Source of the DNA: an uncultured Synergistia bacterium
GTDB lineage: Bacteria; Eremiobacterota; SpSt-956; JAKJGF01
Assembly: GCA_937888925.1 (NCBI GenBank)
Contig: CALARM010000603.1
Span: forward strand, 1 to 6,445
Reading direction: 5' to 3'
DNA length: 6,445 bases
Part shown: positions 1-5,706 of the stretch, in pieces
Numbering within the stretch: the stretch's first letter is position 1
How the letters are laid out: every line of letters begins with the position of its first letter
The notes under the pieces: model-generated
What the model was told of the DNA's origin: nothing
The model's database searches: none
The model's input: the letters and a program-made list of their open reading frames with translations, nothing else
Program-made: the position numbers and the translations under genes

Positions 1-1236
1 TTCGGCCGCGGCGGTGAAGAATGTGAAATACTTGCAGAACATAATATTCCCTTTGAAGTAATCCCCGGCATAACCTCTGCCATAGCAGTTCCTGCCTGTG
101 CCGGTATAGCAGTAACACACAGAGAACACAATACATGCTTTTCAATCATTACAGGCCATGAAGATCCGAACAAAGAATTTTCGTCTATTGACTGGGCCTA
201 CCTGGGTTCAGGCAAAGATCCTCTTGTATTCCTTATGGGTATGGAAAGACTTGAAGACATAGCAGATAAATTAATTGCTCATGGCCGTTCACCTGACACG
301 CCTGTAGCGGTAATATATAAGGGTACAACACCTATACAGAGAACTCTTGTATCTACCCTGGCCCACGTGGCAGAAGAAGCAAAAAAACAGAATTTTCGCC
401 CTCCATGCATAATAGTTACGGGATCTATAGTAAAACTGAGAGAAAAAATAAAATGGTTTGAAAAGAGGCCTCTTTTCGGTAAAAGAATAGTTGTGACGAG
501 AGCAAGGGCTCAGGCAGGTGAAATGTCGCAAAAGCTGCGGGAAGTGGGTGCATATGTAATAGAATGTCCCGTAATAAAAATAATCCCTCCCGAAAGTTAC
601 GAAGACCTGGACAGAGGGATTCAGAAAATAAATACCTATGACTGGCTTATCTTTACAAGTCAGAACGGAGTAAAACATTTTATAGAAAGACTTTTTATGG
701 CAGGGAAAGACGTAAGGATGCTGTCGGGAGTGAAAATCTGTTCCATAGGGCCAGCAACGGCAAAAGAACTTCGTAATTACGGCCTTGTAGCAGATTATAT
801 GCCGCCGAAATTCGTAGCCGAAGAACTACTGGCACATTTTCCTGAACTGAAAGAAGACAGTAAAATCCTTCTTCCCAGGGCTAAAGAAGCAAGAGAGCTG
901 ATAACGGAAGAATTTGGCAGAAGAGGTATTGCAGTTGATACGGTAACTGCCTATGAAACGGACAGCGAAACTGTAATTGAACAAGGACAGGAAGAAATAA
1001 AAAAAGAACTTCAGGAAGATATTGATCTTGTCACATTTACAAGTTCTTCCACTGTTAAAAATTTCGTCAAAATTATTGAAAAACTGGGAATAGAAACAAG
1101 TCACTTTAAAAAAGTGGCCGCCATAGGGCCGGTAACTGCAAAGACAGCGGAAGAGCACGGATTTAACGTGGAAATAAGAGCGTCAGAATATACTATAGAC
1201 GGGCTTGTGGCAGAAATTTTAAAAAGTAATCTGTAA
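1..1236 (+). CDS. cobA-hemD: Fused uroporphyrinogen-III C-methyltransferase / uroporphyrinogen-III synthase (CobA-HemD), 5' truncated by the window
   Basis: The frame is open from base 1 and ends at TAA 1234-1236, giving 411 visible residues. Visible residues 1-7 are FGRGGEE and 22-27 are PGITSA, both hallmarks of the SAM-dependent uroporphyrinogen-III methyltransferase (SUMT), which makes precorrin-2 for siroheme and cobalamin. The methyltransferase half runs to about residue 155. The HemD half starts near residue 160 (GKRIVVTRAR) and keeps the synthase signatures TSQNGVKHF, FTSSSTVKNF and AIGPVTAK. HemD cyclises hydroxymethylbilane to uroporphyrinogen III, so the fused protein would perform two consecutive cytosolic steps. 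This fusion is common in low-GC anaerobes. By family length, roughly the first 80-90 residues of SUMT lie outside the window. The ATG at 235 is internal to the methyltransferase and is not the start. No frameshift is seen. Identification is secure; which tetrapyrrole end product is made cannot be told here. Confidence 0.95.
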   Translation, partial: FGRGGEECEILAEHNIPFEVIPGITSAIAVPACAGIAVTHREHNTCFSIITGHEDPNKEFSSIDWAYLGSGKDPLVFLMGMERLEDIADKLIAHGRSPDTPVAVIYKGTTPIQRTLVSTLAHVAEEAKKQNFRPPCIIVTGSIVKLREKIKWFEKRPLFGKRIVVTRARAQAGEMSQKLREVGAYVIECPVIKIIPPESYEDLDRGIQKINTYDWLIFTSQNGVKHFIERLFMAGKDVRMLSGVKICSIGPATAKELRNYGLVADYMPPKFVAEELLAHFPELKEDSKILLPRAKEARELITEEFGRRGIAVDTVTAYETDSETVIEQGQEEIKKELQEDIDLVTFTSSSTVKNFVKIIEKLGIETSHFKKVAAIGPVTAKTAEEHGFNVEIRASEYTIDGLVAEILKSNL

Positions 1237-1264
1237 TATTTTTTATTATAAATGAAAGTCTGAT

Positions 1265-2026
1265 ATGGTTAATTATATTGTAATATTCTGGTTAATAACA
1301 GCTATTATAGTGTTTATCCTCAGCAGGCCTCATGAAATATTTTTCGGTATTATTACAATAATTATGTTTACAGGCTTCAGTACAGTTTTTACACTTCTTA
1401 TCCTGGAAGATATTATAATACCGTTCCGTAATTTACAAAAAAAACAGAATAAATCACCCGGAAATATGCCATTACTGCTCTTAAAAAGTGGAGGCATCAT
1501 TTTACTGATTACAGGTATGGCTTCATTTGGAAACGGTTTTTTTGCAGCAGCAGGAATTAACCCCTGGACGACGGAAAAAACAGAAATCCCACCGACAATG
1601 GTTGGAAACTATACTATTGATAAAGAAGGCAGGCTGTATTGCACGTTAAATTTTTATTGCCGTATTCAGGAATACGATTCGTCAGGAAATTTCATCAGAG
1701 GATGGTTCATAAATTCCGGCGGCGGGAGACTGTGTCTGAAAGTTGATGAAGAAAACAGGCTTATTGTAGCAAATATTAAATTACATAAGCTCCTTACCTT
1801 CACTGCAGATGGCAAAATGGTCAAAGAAGAAGCACTTGAAGGTAATGAATATGAAGGATGGTATTCGAAAAATGAAAAAGGGAAAATCATCATAAAATCT
1901 ATTCAGAGTAAAATACCTTTATATATCTGGTTTTTATTCGGTCCACAGTGCTGGCTTGTAGCAATCACCGGTATAATCATAACAATACTCACAGACAGAA
2001 TCAGTAAAAAAACTCACAGACCGTAA
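1265..2026 (+). CDS. Uncharacterised membrane protein with two NHL-like strand repeats
   Basis: This 253-residue protein belongs to no family I recognise. Hydrophobic segments lie at about residues 3-20, 24-48, 70-96 and 218-243, so it should span the membrane four times. Between segments 3 and 4, residues 112-215 form a soluble domain with two related stretches: IDKEGRLYCTL followed by RIQEYDSSGNFIRG, and VDEENRLIVAN followed by LLTFTADGKMVKE. Each has the D-x-x-x-R-L-hydrophobic, then hydrophobic-x-x-[YF]-x-x-x-G layout of an NHL/beta-propeller blade, but two blades are too few for a closed propeller. The start at ATG 1265 has only a weak purine-rich stretch (GAAAG, 1254-1258) upstream. The gene begins 28 bp after cobA-hemD with no terminator hairpin between, so co-transcription is possible, though a functional link is not implied. 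Its 3' end overlaps the convergent recQ gene by 13 bp. Confidence 0.75.
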   Translation: MVNYIVIFWLITAIIVFILSRPHEIFFGIITIIMFTGFSTVFTLLILEDIIIPFRNLQKKQNKSPGNMPLLLLKSGGIILLITGMASFGNGFFAAAGINPWTTEKTEIPPTMVGNYTIDKEGRLYCTLNFYCRIQEYDSSGNFIRGWFINSGGGRLCLKVDEENRLIVANIKLHKLLTFTADGKMVKEEALEGNEYEGWYSKNEKGKIIIKSIQSKIPLYIWFLFGPQCWLVAITGIIITILTDRISKKTHRP

Positions 2027-4194
2027 CCTGCCAGTTTATACTTATACTTACAGAGCACTGCCCTTATAGTAAAATAATCTATTTCTTCAGGGAGACTGTA
2101 TTTTATGGGTGCCAGTTTTTCCGCACCCAATCTATTAACTGCATCCAGAATAAGAGCTTCATATGTTTTAGGAATGAAGGGATTTAAATCCACTTCCATA
2201 CCGGCACAGGCGCATTTTATTATATGATCCTTGACAGTCAATATTTTCAAATCTCTTTCTCTCGCAATCTCTTCAAGAGATTTTCCATCTTTATACATGT
2301 TAAAGGTTATAAGATAACTTGCATCCAGCTTTTTCTTTTTTTGTTCAGTTTTAACTTCCTTTTTCTTAATCTCTAAAATATTTTCTTCTTTCACATATTT
2401 TTTTATTACTTCCATGAATTCATGACCGTATTTTTTAAATTTGCCTTCTCCGACACCTTTTATATTCATGAATGATTCTTCATCTAAAGGATAATATATG
2501 CTCATTTCCCTGAGGGTACTGTCATGGAATATGACATAGGGAGCAAATCCTTCACGTCTGGAAATATCTTTTCTCACGGCTCTCAATAAATCAAAAAGAT
2601 TATTATCAAAGGATTCTTTTTCTTCTGAACCTTCATATATATGTTCTTTTGGTTCAGGCTTTTTAATTATTCTTAACTTACCGAAAACCTTTTCTTTATT
2701 TTTCAGCACAGACCATGACTTTTCATTTAATTTTAAAACAGGATATTTTCCTTCTGTAATATCAAGGTATTTATCTGCGAGTAGAGTATTTATAAGATCT
2801 TTTATTTCTTTCACGTTAAAATCCTTCATAATGCCGTGAGTTGATAATTTATCAAAATCTCCCTTTAAAACCCTTATATTTCTGGAGCCTTTCAGCACCT
2901 GAGCAACAAGGTCCATACCGAAACGTTCCTCCATACGATATACACATGAGAGGATTTTCTGTGCTTCTACCGTAATCTCTATCAATTCACTTTTATCATT
3001 ACAATTACTGCAACTTTCACAGTTATCGCATAAATATTCTTCTCCGAAATATTGAAGGATATACCTTCTCAAACATTCACCGGTATAAGAGTAATCAATA
3101 ATAGACTGAAGCCTTTTATGTTCAAAATCTCTCCTTTCAGGAGTTAAATCATTGTGTTCTATTAAATATCTCTGTATGACTATGTCCCTGGGAGAAAAGA
3201 GTAGAATACAATCACTATGTTCCCCATCTCTTCCGGCTCTTCCGGCTTCCTGATAATAAGCTTCCATATTTTTCGGCATATTATAGTGTATGACACTTCT
3301 TACATTTGATTTATCAATCCCCATGCCAAAAGCATTTGTTGCGACAATAATATGTATGTCGTCATAGGAAAAAGCTTCCTGAGTCTTTGTTCTTTCTTCA
3401 TCTGTAAGGCCTGCATGATATCTGCCTGCCAGAAAATCTCTCGCCTTTAATATCTCACATAGTTCATCCACTTCTTTTCTGGTAGAACAATATATGATAC
3501 AGGAAGAGTTTTTATTTTTTTCCAGATAATTCAGAATAAAATCCTGTTTATTTTCTCCCCTGAGTACGGAGAAAAAAAGATTTTTACGATTAAATCCGGT
3601 AATATAAAGAGTTCCATCTCTGAGTCCCAGAAGTTTTATAATATCATGTCTTACTTCCTCTGTAGCAGTGGCAGTAAAGGCCGTTACAACAGGTCTTGAA
3701 GGAAATTCTCCAATAAAGGGGCCAACAGATAAATAACTCGGACGGAAATCATGGCCCCAGTGAGATATACAATGGGCTTCATCAACTACAAGTAAAGAAA
3801 TGGACAGAGATTTTAAGAGGTCACGAAAATAATTATTATCAAACCGTTCAGGAGCAATATAGAGAAGCTTAAACTGTCCTTTTTTTGCCCTGTAAATTCT
3901 ATCTTTAACATCAGAGAAGGAAAGGGAACTGTTTATAAAAGAAGCAGGTAAACCCAGGTTAGAAAGAGCATCTACCTGATTTTTCATAAGAGAAATCAAA
4001 GGAGATATTACCAGTGTCAATCCGTCAAATAACATGGCAGGTATCTGGAAACATATGGATTTTCCGGCACCTGTAGGCATTATGGCAAAGGTATCATTAC
4101 CGGAGAGGATATTCTTAATGATTTTATCTTGACCCTGTCTGAAATTACTGTATCCGTAATATTTTTTTAATATCTTTGCTGCCTCTTCTAACAC
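2014..4194 (-). CDS. recQ: ATP-dependent DNA helicase RecQ with RQC, HRDC and C-terminal helix-turn-helix domains
   Basis: From GTG 4194 the protein has 726 residues. The superfamily 2 helicase core shows Walker A MPTGAGKS (39-46), DEAH (138-141), the RecQ aromatic-rich loop AHCISHWGHDFRPSY (140-154), motif III TAFTATAT (171-178) and motif VI QEAGRAGRDG (315-324). Cysteines 374, 389, 392 and 395 form the RecQ zinc cluster. An RQC winged helix follows (about 400-505), then an HRDC domain (about 531-601), a lysine-rich linker and a C-terminal helix-turn-helix region (about 622-720) of the kind seen in many anaerobe RecQs. The family unwinds 3'-5' DNA in recombination and fork repair. A longer frame opens at GTG 4206, but its first G is the last base of the GGGAG Shine-Dalgarno (4210-4206), which instead sits 11 nt before GTG 4194. 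The gene follows the 200-residue protein gene by 36 bp and is probably co-transcribed with it. All key residues are present. Confidence 0.96.
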   Translation of the reverse strand: MLEEAAKILKKYYGYSNFRQGQDKIIKNILSGNDTFAIMPTGAGKSICFQIPAMLFDGLTLVISPLISLMKNQVDALSNLGLPASFINSSLSFSDVKDRIYRAKKGQFKLLYIAPERFDNNYFRDLLKSLSISLLVVDEAHCISHWGHDFRPSYLSVGPFIGEFPSRPVVTAFTATATEEVRHDIIKLLGLRDGTLYITGFNRKNLFFSVLRGENKQDFILNYLEKNKNSSCIIYCSTRKEVDELCEILKARDFLAGRYHAGLTDEERTKTQEAFSYDDIHIIVATNAFGMGIDKSNVRSVIHYNMPKNMEAYYQEAGRAGRDGEHSDCILLFSPRDIVIQRYLIEHNDLTPERRDFEHKRLQSIIDYSYTGECLRRYILQYFGEEYLCDNCESCSNCNDKSELIEITVEAQKILSCVYRMEERFGMDLVAQVLKGSRNIRVLKGDFDKLSTHGIMKDFNVKEIKDLINTLLADKYLDITEGKYPVLKLNEKSWSVLKNKEKVFGKLRIIKKPEPKEHIYEGSEEKESFDNNLFDLLRAVRKDISRREGFAPYVIFHDSTLREMSIYYPLDEESFMNIKGVGEGKFKKYGHEFMEVIKKYVKEENILEIKKKEVKTEQKKKKLDASYLITFNMYKDGKSLEEIARERDLKILTVKDHIIKCACAGMEVDLNPFIPKTYEALILDAVNRLGAEKLAPIKYSLPEEIDYFTIRAVLCKYKYKLAGYGL

Positions 4195-4205
4195 ATTGCT
4201 ATGCA

Positions 4206-4210
4206 CTCCC
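4206..4210 (-). promoter_or_regulatory. Shine-Dalgarno site of recQ
   Basis: On the minus strand the bases read GGGAG within AAAGGGAG. The last G is also the first base of the upstream in-frame GTG (4206-4204), so it cannot serve that codon. It precedes the in-frame GTG at 4194 by 11 nt, slightly long but workable. An ATG at 4196 is out of frame and meets a stop after one more codon. Confidence 0.55.
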
Positions 4211-4230
4211 TTTATGTTTTTTTACTTTTA

Positions 4231-4833
4231 TTAAAATTTATTACCATTTATTACATGAGTTGCAGTATTATAAGGTCTCCATCCGTCACAATATTGAGCC
4301 CACATTGTTACATATTCTATTTCCGTTTTCATTATACTTTTCGGTTCTTCCAGTGTTGCAGTCGTCCCGTTAATGCCTTCTTTTATTTGAACATTTACAC
4401 TATTGTCAACAACCTGAGTATAGTGATTTTTCCATACATTCGGTTGATTATACTCACTAGAATACTCCTTTTCCTCTTTATAAAATTCCACTTTATCCCA
4501 TCTTTCTCCCATAGGAGTAACTTCTTTATCCTGAGGTATTCCGTCAGGTTTTCCGAATAATCCAAGGAAAGGTTTTGAATCTTCCCACAAGCCGAGCTGT
4601 TCTCTTTTTTCTTTTGTTGTTGCCGTTTTTAGAAAATCCTGCAATTTCTTAAAATCAGATACAGGTTCCCATTTCCATTCTCCATCATGTTCCGTTCTCA
4701 TTACAAATCCCGGATCCTTTGTGGATACAAAATAATCATTATCCTGATCCAGACGGATTACAGTTTCATTTTTTGTGGTTTTCCCTCTTATAAGATTTAT
4801 ATAATTACTTCCAGCTCCATCATGAATTTGCAT
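4231..4833 (-). CDS. Uncharacterised soluble protein, first gene of the recQ operon
   Basis: This 200-residue protein belongs to no family I recognise. It has no signal peptide, no membrane segment and no cysteine cluster. It is hydrophilic, with many Lys and Glu residues and scattered tryptophans (WKW at 53-55, then W83, W112, W134, W178 and W185). The middle (about 60-125) looks helical and charged; the C-terminal part (about 138-200) looks beta-rich and ends in a GWRPY-containing segment. The chosen start is ATG 4833. The frame extends to GTG 4842, but that codon overlaps the AGAGGT ribosome-binding site (4846-4841), which is 7 nt before ATG 4833. The gene lies 36 bp upstream of recQ on the same strand under an apparent promoter at 4869-4897, so the two are probably one transcript. 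A role in DNA metabolism can be suspected only from this position. The sequence gives no direct evidence of function. Confidence 0.75.
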   Translation of the reverse strand: MQIHDGAGSNYINLIRGKTTKNETVIRLDQDNDYFVSTKDPGFVMRTEHDGEWKWEPVSDFKKLQDFLKTATTKEKREQLGLWEDSKPFLGLFGKPDGIPQDKEVTPMGERWDKVEFYKEEKEYSSEYNQPNVWKNHYTQVVDNSVNVQIKEGINGTTATLEEPKSIMKTEIEYVTMWAQYCDGWRPYNTATHVINGNKF

Positions 4834-4840
4834 TATACAC

Positions 4841-4846
4841 ACCTCT
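4841..4846 (-). promoter_or_regulatory. Shine-Dalgarno site of the 200-residue protein gene
   Basis: The minus strand reads AGAGGT, 7 nt upstream of ATG 4833. It overlaps the alternative in-frame GTG at 4842-4840, which argues for the ATG start. Confidence 0.7.
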
Positions 4847-4868
4847 TTTTTAATTTTTTTATAAGAAA

Positions 4869-4897
4869 ATTATAAAATTTATTAAAGCAGTAAGCAA
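4869..4897 (-). promoter_or_regulatory. Sigma70/sigmaA-type promoter of the orphan-recQ operon
   Basis: On the minus strand TTGCTT (4897-4892) is followed after exactly 17 nt by a perfect TATAAT (4874-4869). Transcription would start near 4862, leaving a short leader of about 28 nt that contains the AGAGGT ribosome-binding site. This is the best-formed -35/-10 pair in the window. AT-rich DNA can produce a TATAAT by chance, but the spacing, position and strand all agree. Confidence 0.7.
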
Positions 4898-4900
4898 CAT

Positions 4901-4929
4901 ATAAATGTTAACATATTGTTAACATTTAT
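4901..4929. promoter_or_regulatory. Perfect 12-bp inverted repeat, probable operator of the recQ operon
   Basis: ATAAATGTTAAC (4901-4912) is repeated as its exact reverse complement at 4918-4929 around a 5-nt centre. Inside it lie two copies of the palindrome TGTTAACA (4906-4913 and 4917-4924), 11 bp apart and therefore on the same DNA face. The repeat ends 4 bp upstream of the -35 box of the minus-strand promoter and its centre is near -53. That suits a transcription factor site, perhaps an activator's. The cognate regulator is unknown. A role as an RNA hairpin is less likely because there is no T-run or GC-rich stem. Confidence 0.6.
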
Positions 4930-5097
4930 TCAGAATTCCTTCAAACACAGTATTTTACAGAAACATGGCAGAATGAATTTTCTCCACCATGGCTTGTTAG
5001 TGAAAGAGTAACAATTTTTTTACATCTTCAGCAAATGTATTATATTACAGGTAAGCAGGAAATCATTACAGGTATAATTTTTAAAATTATAGTGTAG
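4912..5097 (+). pseudogene. Possible remnant of a coding sequence (61 codons, no good start)
   Basis: One frame is open from 4912 to the TAG at 5095-5097. Its product has protein-like stretches such as NEFSPPWLVSERV and LQQMYYITGKQEI, with two tryptophans, a proline pair and common local codons (GAA, AGA, GTA). There is no ATG near the beginning: the first is at codon 43, leaving 19 residues. No ribosome-binding site is seen. It could be the degraded tail of a lost gene or simply a chance open frame in AT-rich DNA. I recognise no family. Confidence 0.2.
5044..5074. repeat. Direct repeat ATTACAGGTA, two copies 21 bp apart
   Basis: ATTACAGGTA occurs at 5044-5053 and 5065-5074. The 21-bp period is two helical turns, so a protein could bind both copies on one face. 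The second copy overlaps a TATAAT (5073-5078) on the plus strand that has no good -35 partner. The repeat also falls inside the possible coding remnant, where it would encode the repeated ITG, so it may have no regulatory meaning. Confidence 0.35.
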
Positions 5098-5123
5098 TTC
5101 ACAACAAATTATAGATAATCCTC

Positions 5124-5151
5124 GCTTGACGCGTTACACGTTACGCGTCAC
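5124..5151 (-). repeat. Heptamer repeat array, left copy (4 units of GTRACGS, minus strand)
   Basis: Read on the minus strand, the stretch divides into four 7-bp units: GTGACGC (5151-5145), GTAACGT, GTAACGC and a degenerate GTCAAGC (5130-5124). The same order of units occurs on the plus strand at 6278-6305, with 23 of 28 positions identical. The array is self-complementary: GACGCGT (5128-5134) pairs with ACGCGTC (5143-5149), flanked by CTCG/CGAG (5121-5124 and 5151-5154), so a transcript would form a strong hairpin. It is markedly richer in GC and CpG than its surroundings. Function is unknown. Confidence 0.75.
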
Positions 5152-5154
5152 GAG

Positions 5155-5276
5155 AGCATATATACATTATTTATGCTTACCTCAGTAACTATAATGAAGG
5201 TAGTTGGGTTTTATGAAAATAAATATAATCTATAAGTTTGAATTGCAGTAGCGAAGTGAAGGTGCGACCGCTGCAA
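5155..5276 (+). ncRNA. Run of three small stem-loops; candidate structured RNA or decayed repeat
   Basis: Following the heptamer hairpin are AGCATA/TATGCT (5155-5160 with 5172-5177), AACTA/TAGTT (5187-5191 with 5201-5205) and TTGCAGT/GCTGCAA (5243-5249 with 5270-5276, one G-U pair). No family such as 6S, SRP, RNase P RNA, tmRNA, T-box or cobalamin riboswitch is recognised. There is no clear promoter or terminator, and short stems are common by chance in AT-rich DNA. Only the last, GC-containing hairpin is notable by itself. Confidence 0.22.
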
Positions 5277-5361
5277 AAGGTAATATTCGTACAAGACCTG
5301 AAACCAGCTTTTATTTTACACTACCATGCTGCCTCGCAATATAGTAACAGAGCTGTGAATA

Positions 5362-5370
5362 TGATATAAT
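5362..5370 (+). promoter_or_regulatory. Extended -10 promoter element placed for leaderless transcription of the 109-residue protein gene
   Basis: The bases read TGATATAAT, an exact TGnTATAAT extended -10 element. The hexamer ends at 5370, so the usual start point falls at about 5377, the A of the ATG itself. No -35 consensus is present 16-18 nt upstream and no Shine-Dalgarno precedes the ATG, both consistent with an extended -10 promoter making a leaderless or near-leaderless mRNA. A 4+4 bp palindrome, ACAGAGCTGT (5347-5356), lies just upstream and could be an operator. Confidence 0.45.
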
Positions 5371-5376
5371 ATAGAA

Positions 5377-5706
5377 ATGAAAATCGTGAACATTATAATG
5401 GTAATTATAAGTTCCATACTTATAGGAGTTCATTTTTTCCGATGGGGTTACTATACCCTTGTTATAATATCACTGTTATGTCCGGCTATACTTGCAATGA
5501 GAACCATATGGGCGAAAAGGGCTGTACAGGTGTTTCTGATAGTATCCTCCATAGAATGGGTAAGAATCATTCTTATATTTGTTACAGAACGACAGAGGGC
5601 AGGTATGGCATGGACAAAGTTAGCAGTTATACTGGGAACTGTAGCAGCATTCACCATGTTGTCTGCGATCATGATAGGAGTTGAAAAGAAGCAAATAAAA
5701 TCATGA
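5377..5706 (+). CDS. Uncharacterised small membrane protein, four predicted transmembrane segments
   Basis: The 109-residue protein has hydrophobic segments at about residues 4-20, 25-42, 49-70 and 82-101, separated by short basic or polar loops. Conserved-looking positions are FFRWGYY (20-26), WAKRAVQV (45-52), EWVR (60-63) and ERQRAGMAW (71-79). The overall layout resembles a type of small, function-unknown inner-membrane protein that I have seen in diverse bacteria, but I cannot name a family with confidence. No catalytic or metal-binding pattern is visible. The start ATG 5377 is the natural one because the first hydrophobic helix begins right after it. It has no Shine-Dalgarno and an extended -10 box directly upstream. 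The stop codon overlaps the next start in an ATGA arrangement, so the two proteins are translationally coupled and may work together in the membrane. Confidence 0.75.
   Translation: MKIVNIIMVIISSILIGVHFFRWGYYTLVIISLLCPAILAMRTIWAKRAVQVFLIVSSIEWVRIILIFVTERQRAGMAWTKLAVILGTVAAFTMLSAIMIGVEKKQIKS

Larger units (their letters stand above)
4930..5376. other. 447-bp intergenic region without an intact gene
   Basis: The gap lies between the divergent recQ operon and the 109-residue membrane protein gene. It holds the possible coding remnant (to 5097), a 10-bp direct repeat (5044-5074), a heptamer array that folds into a hairpin (5121-5154), three more small stem-loops (5155-5276) and the extended -10 box of the next gene (5362-5370). 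Positions 5277-5350 hold no convincing signal apart from TACACTA (5318-5324), which can pair with TAGTGTA (5090-5096). No tRNA or rRNA is present. Confidence 0.6.

Noticed and set aside
235..1236. A 333-residue gene starting at ATG 235
   Set aside because: The frame is open from base 1 and encodes SUMT motifs upstream of 235, so this ATG is internal to the fused enzyme.
4195..4206. GTG 4206 as the recQ start
   Set aside because: It overlaps the Shine-Dalgarno bases. GTG 4194 gives the usual RecQ N-terminus and keeps a spaced ribosome-binding site. This remains a judgement, not proof.
4201..4560. Plus-strand open frame of 119 codons opposite the orphan gene
   Set aside because: It is antisense to a better-supported gene that has a promoter and ribosome-binding site, and its product is a Phe/Ile/Tyr-rich composition typical of a shadow frame.
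4901..4929. Rex, PrfA, LexA or NrdR operator identity for the palindrome
   Set aside because: The TGTTAA/TTAACA half-sites are separated by 7 nt (clostridial Rex sites need 4) and the inner TTAACA/TGTTAA by 3 nt (PrfA boxes need 2). No GAAC/GTTC LexA core or NrdR box is present. The similarity is only partial.
5124..5151. CRISPR array
   Set aside because: The repeated units are 7 bp and contiguous, without spacers, and no cas gene is present.
5286..5312. Fragment of 23S rRNA, suggested by ACCTGAAACC
   Set aside because: Only this short string resembles the conserved rRNA segment. The flanking bases on both sides do not continue the match.
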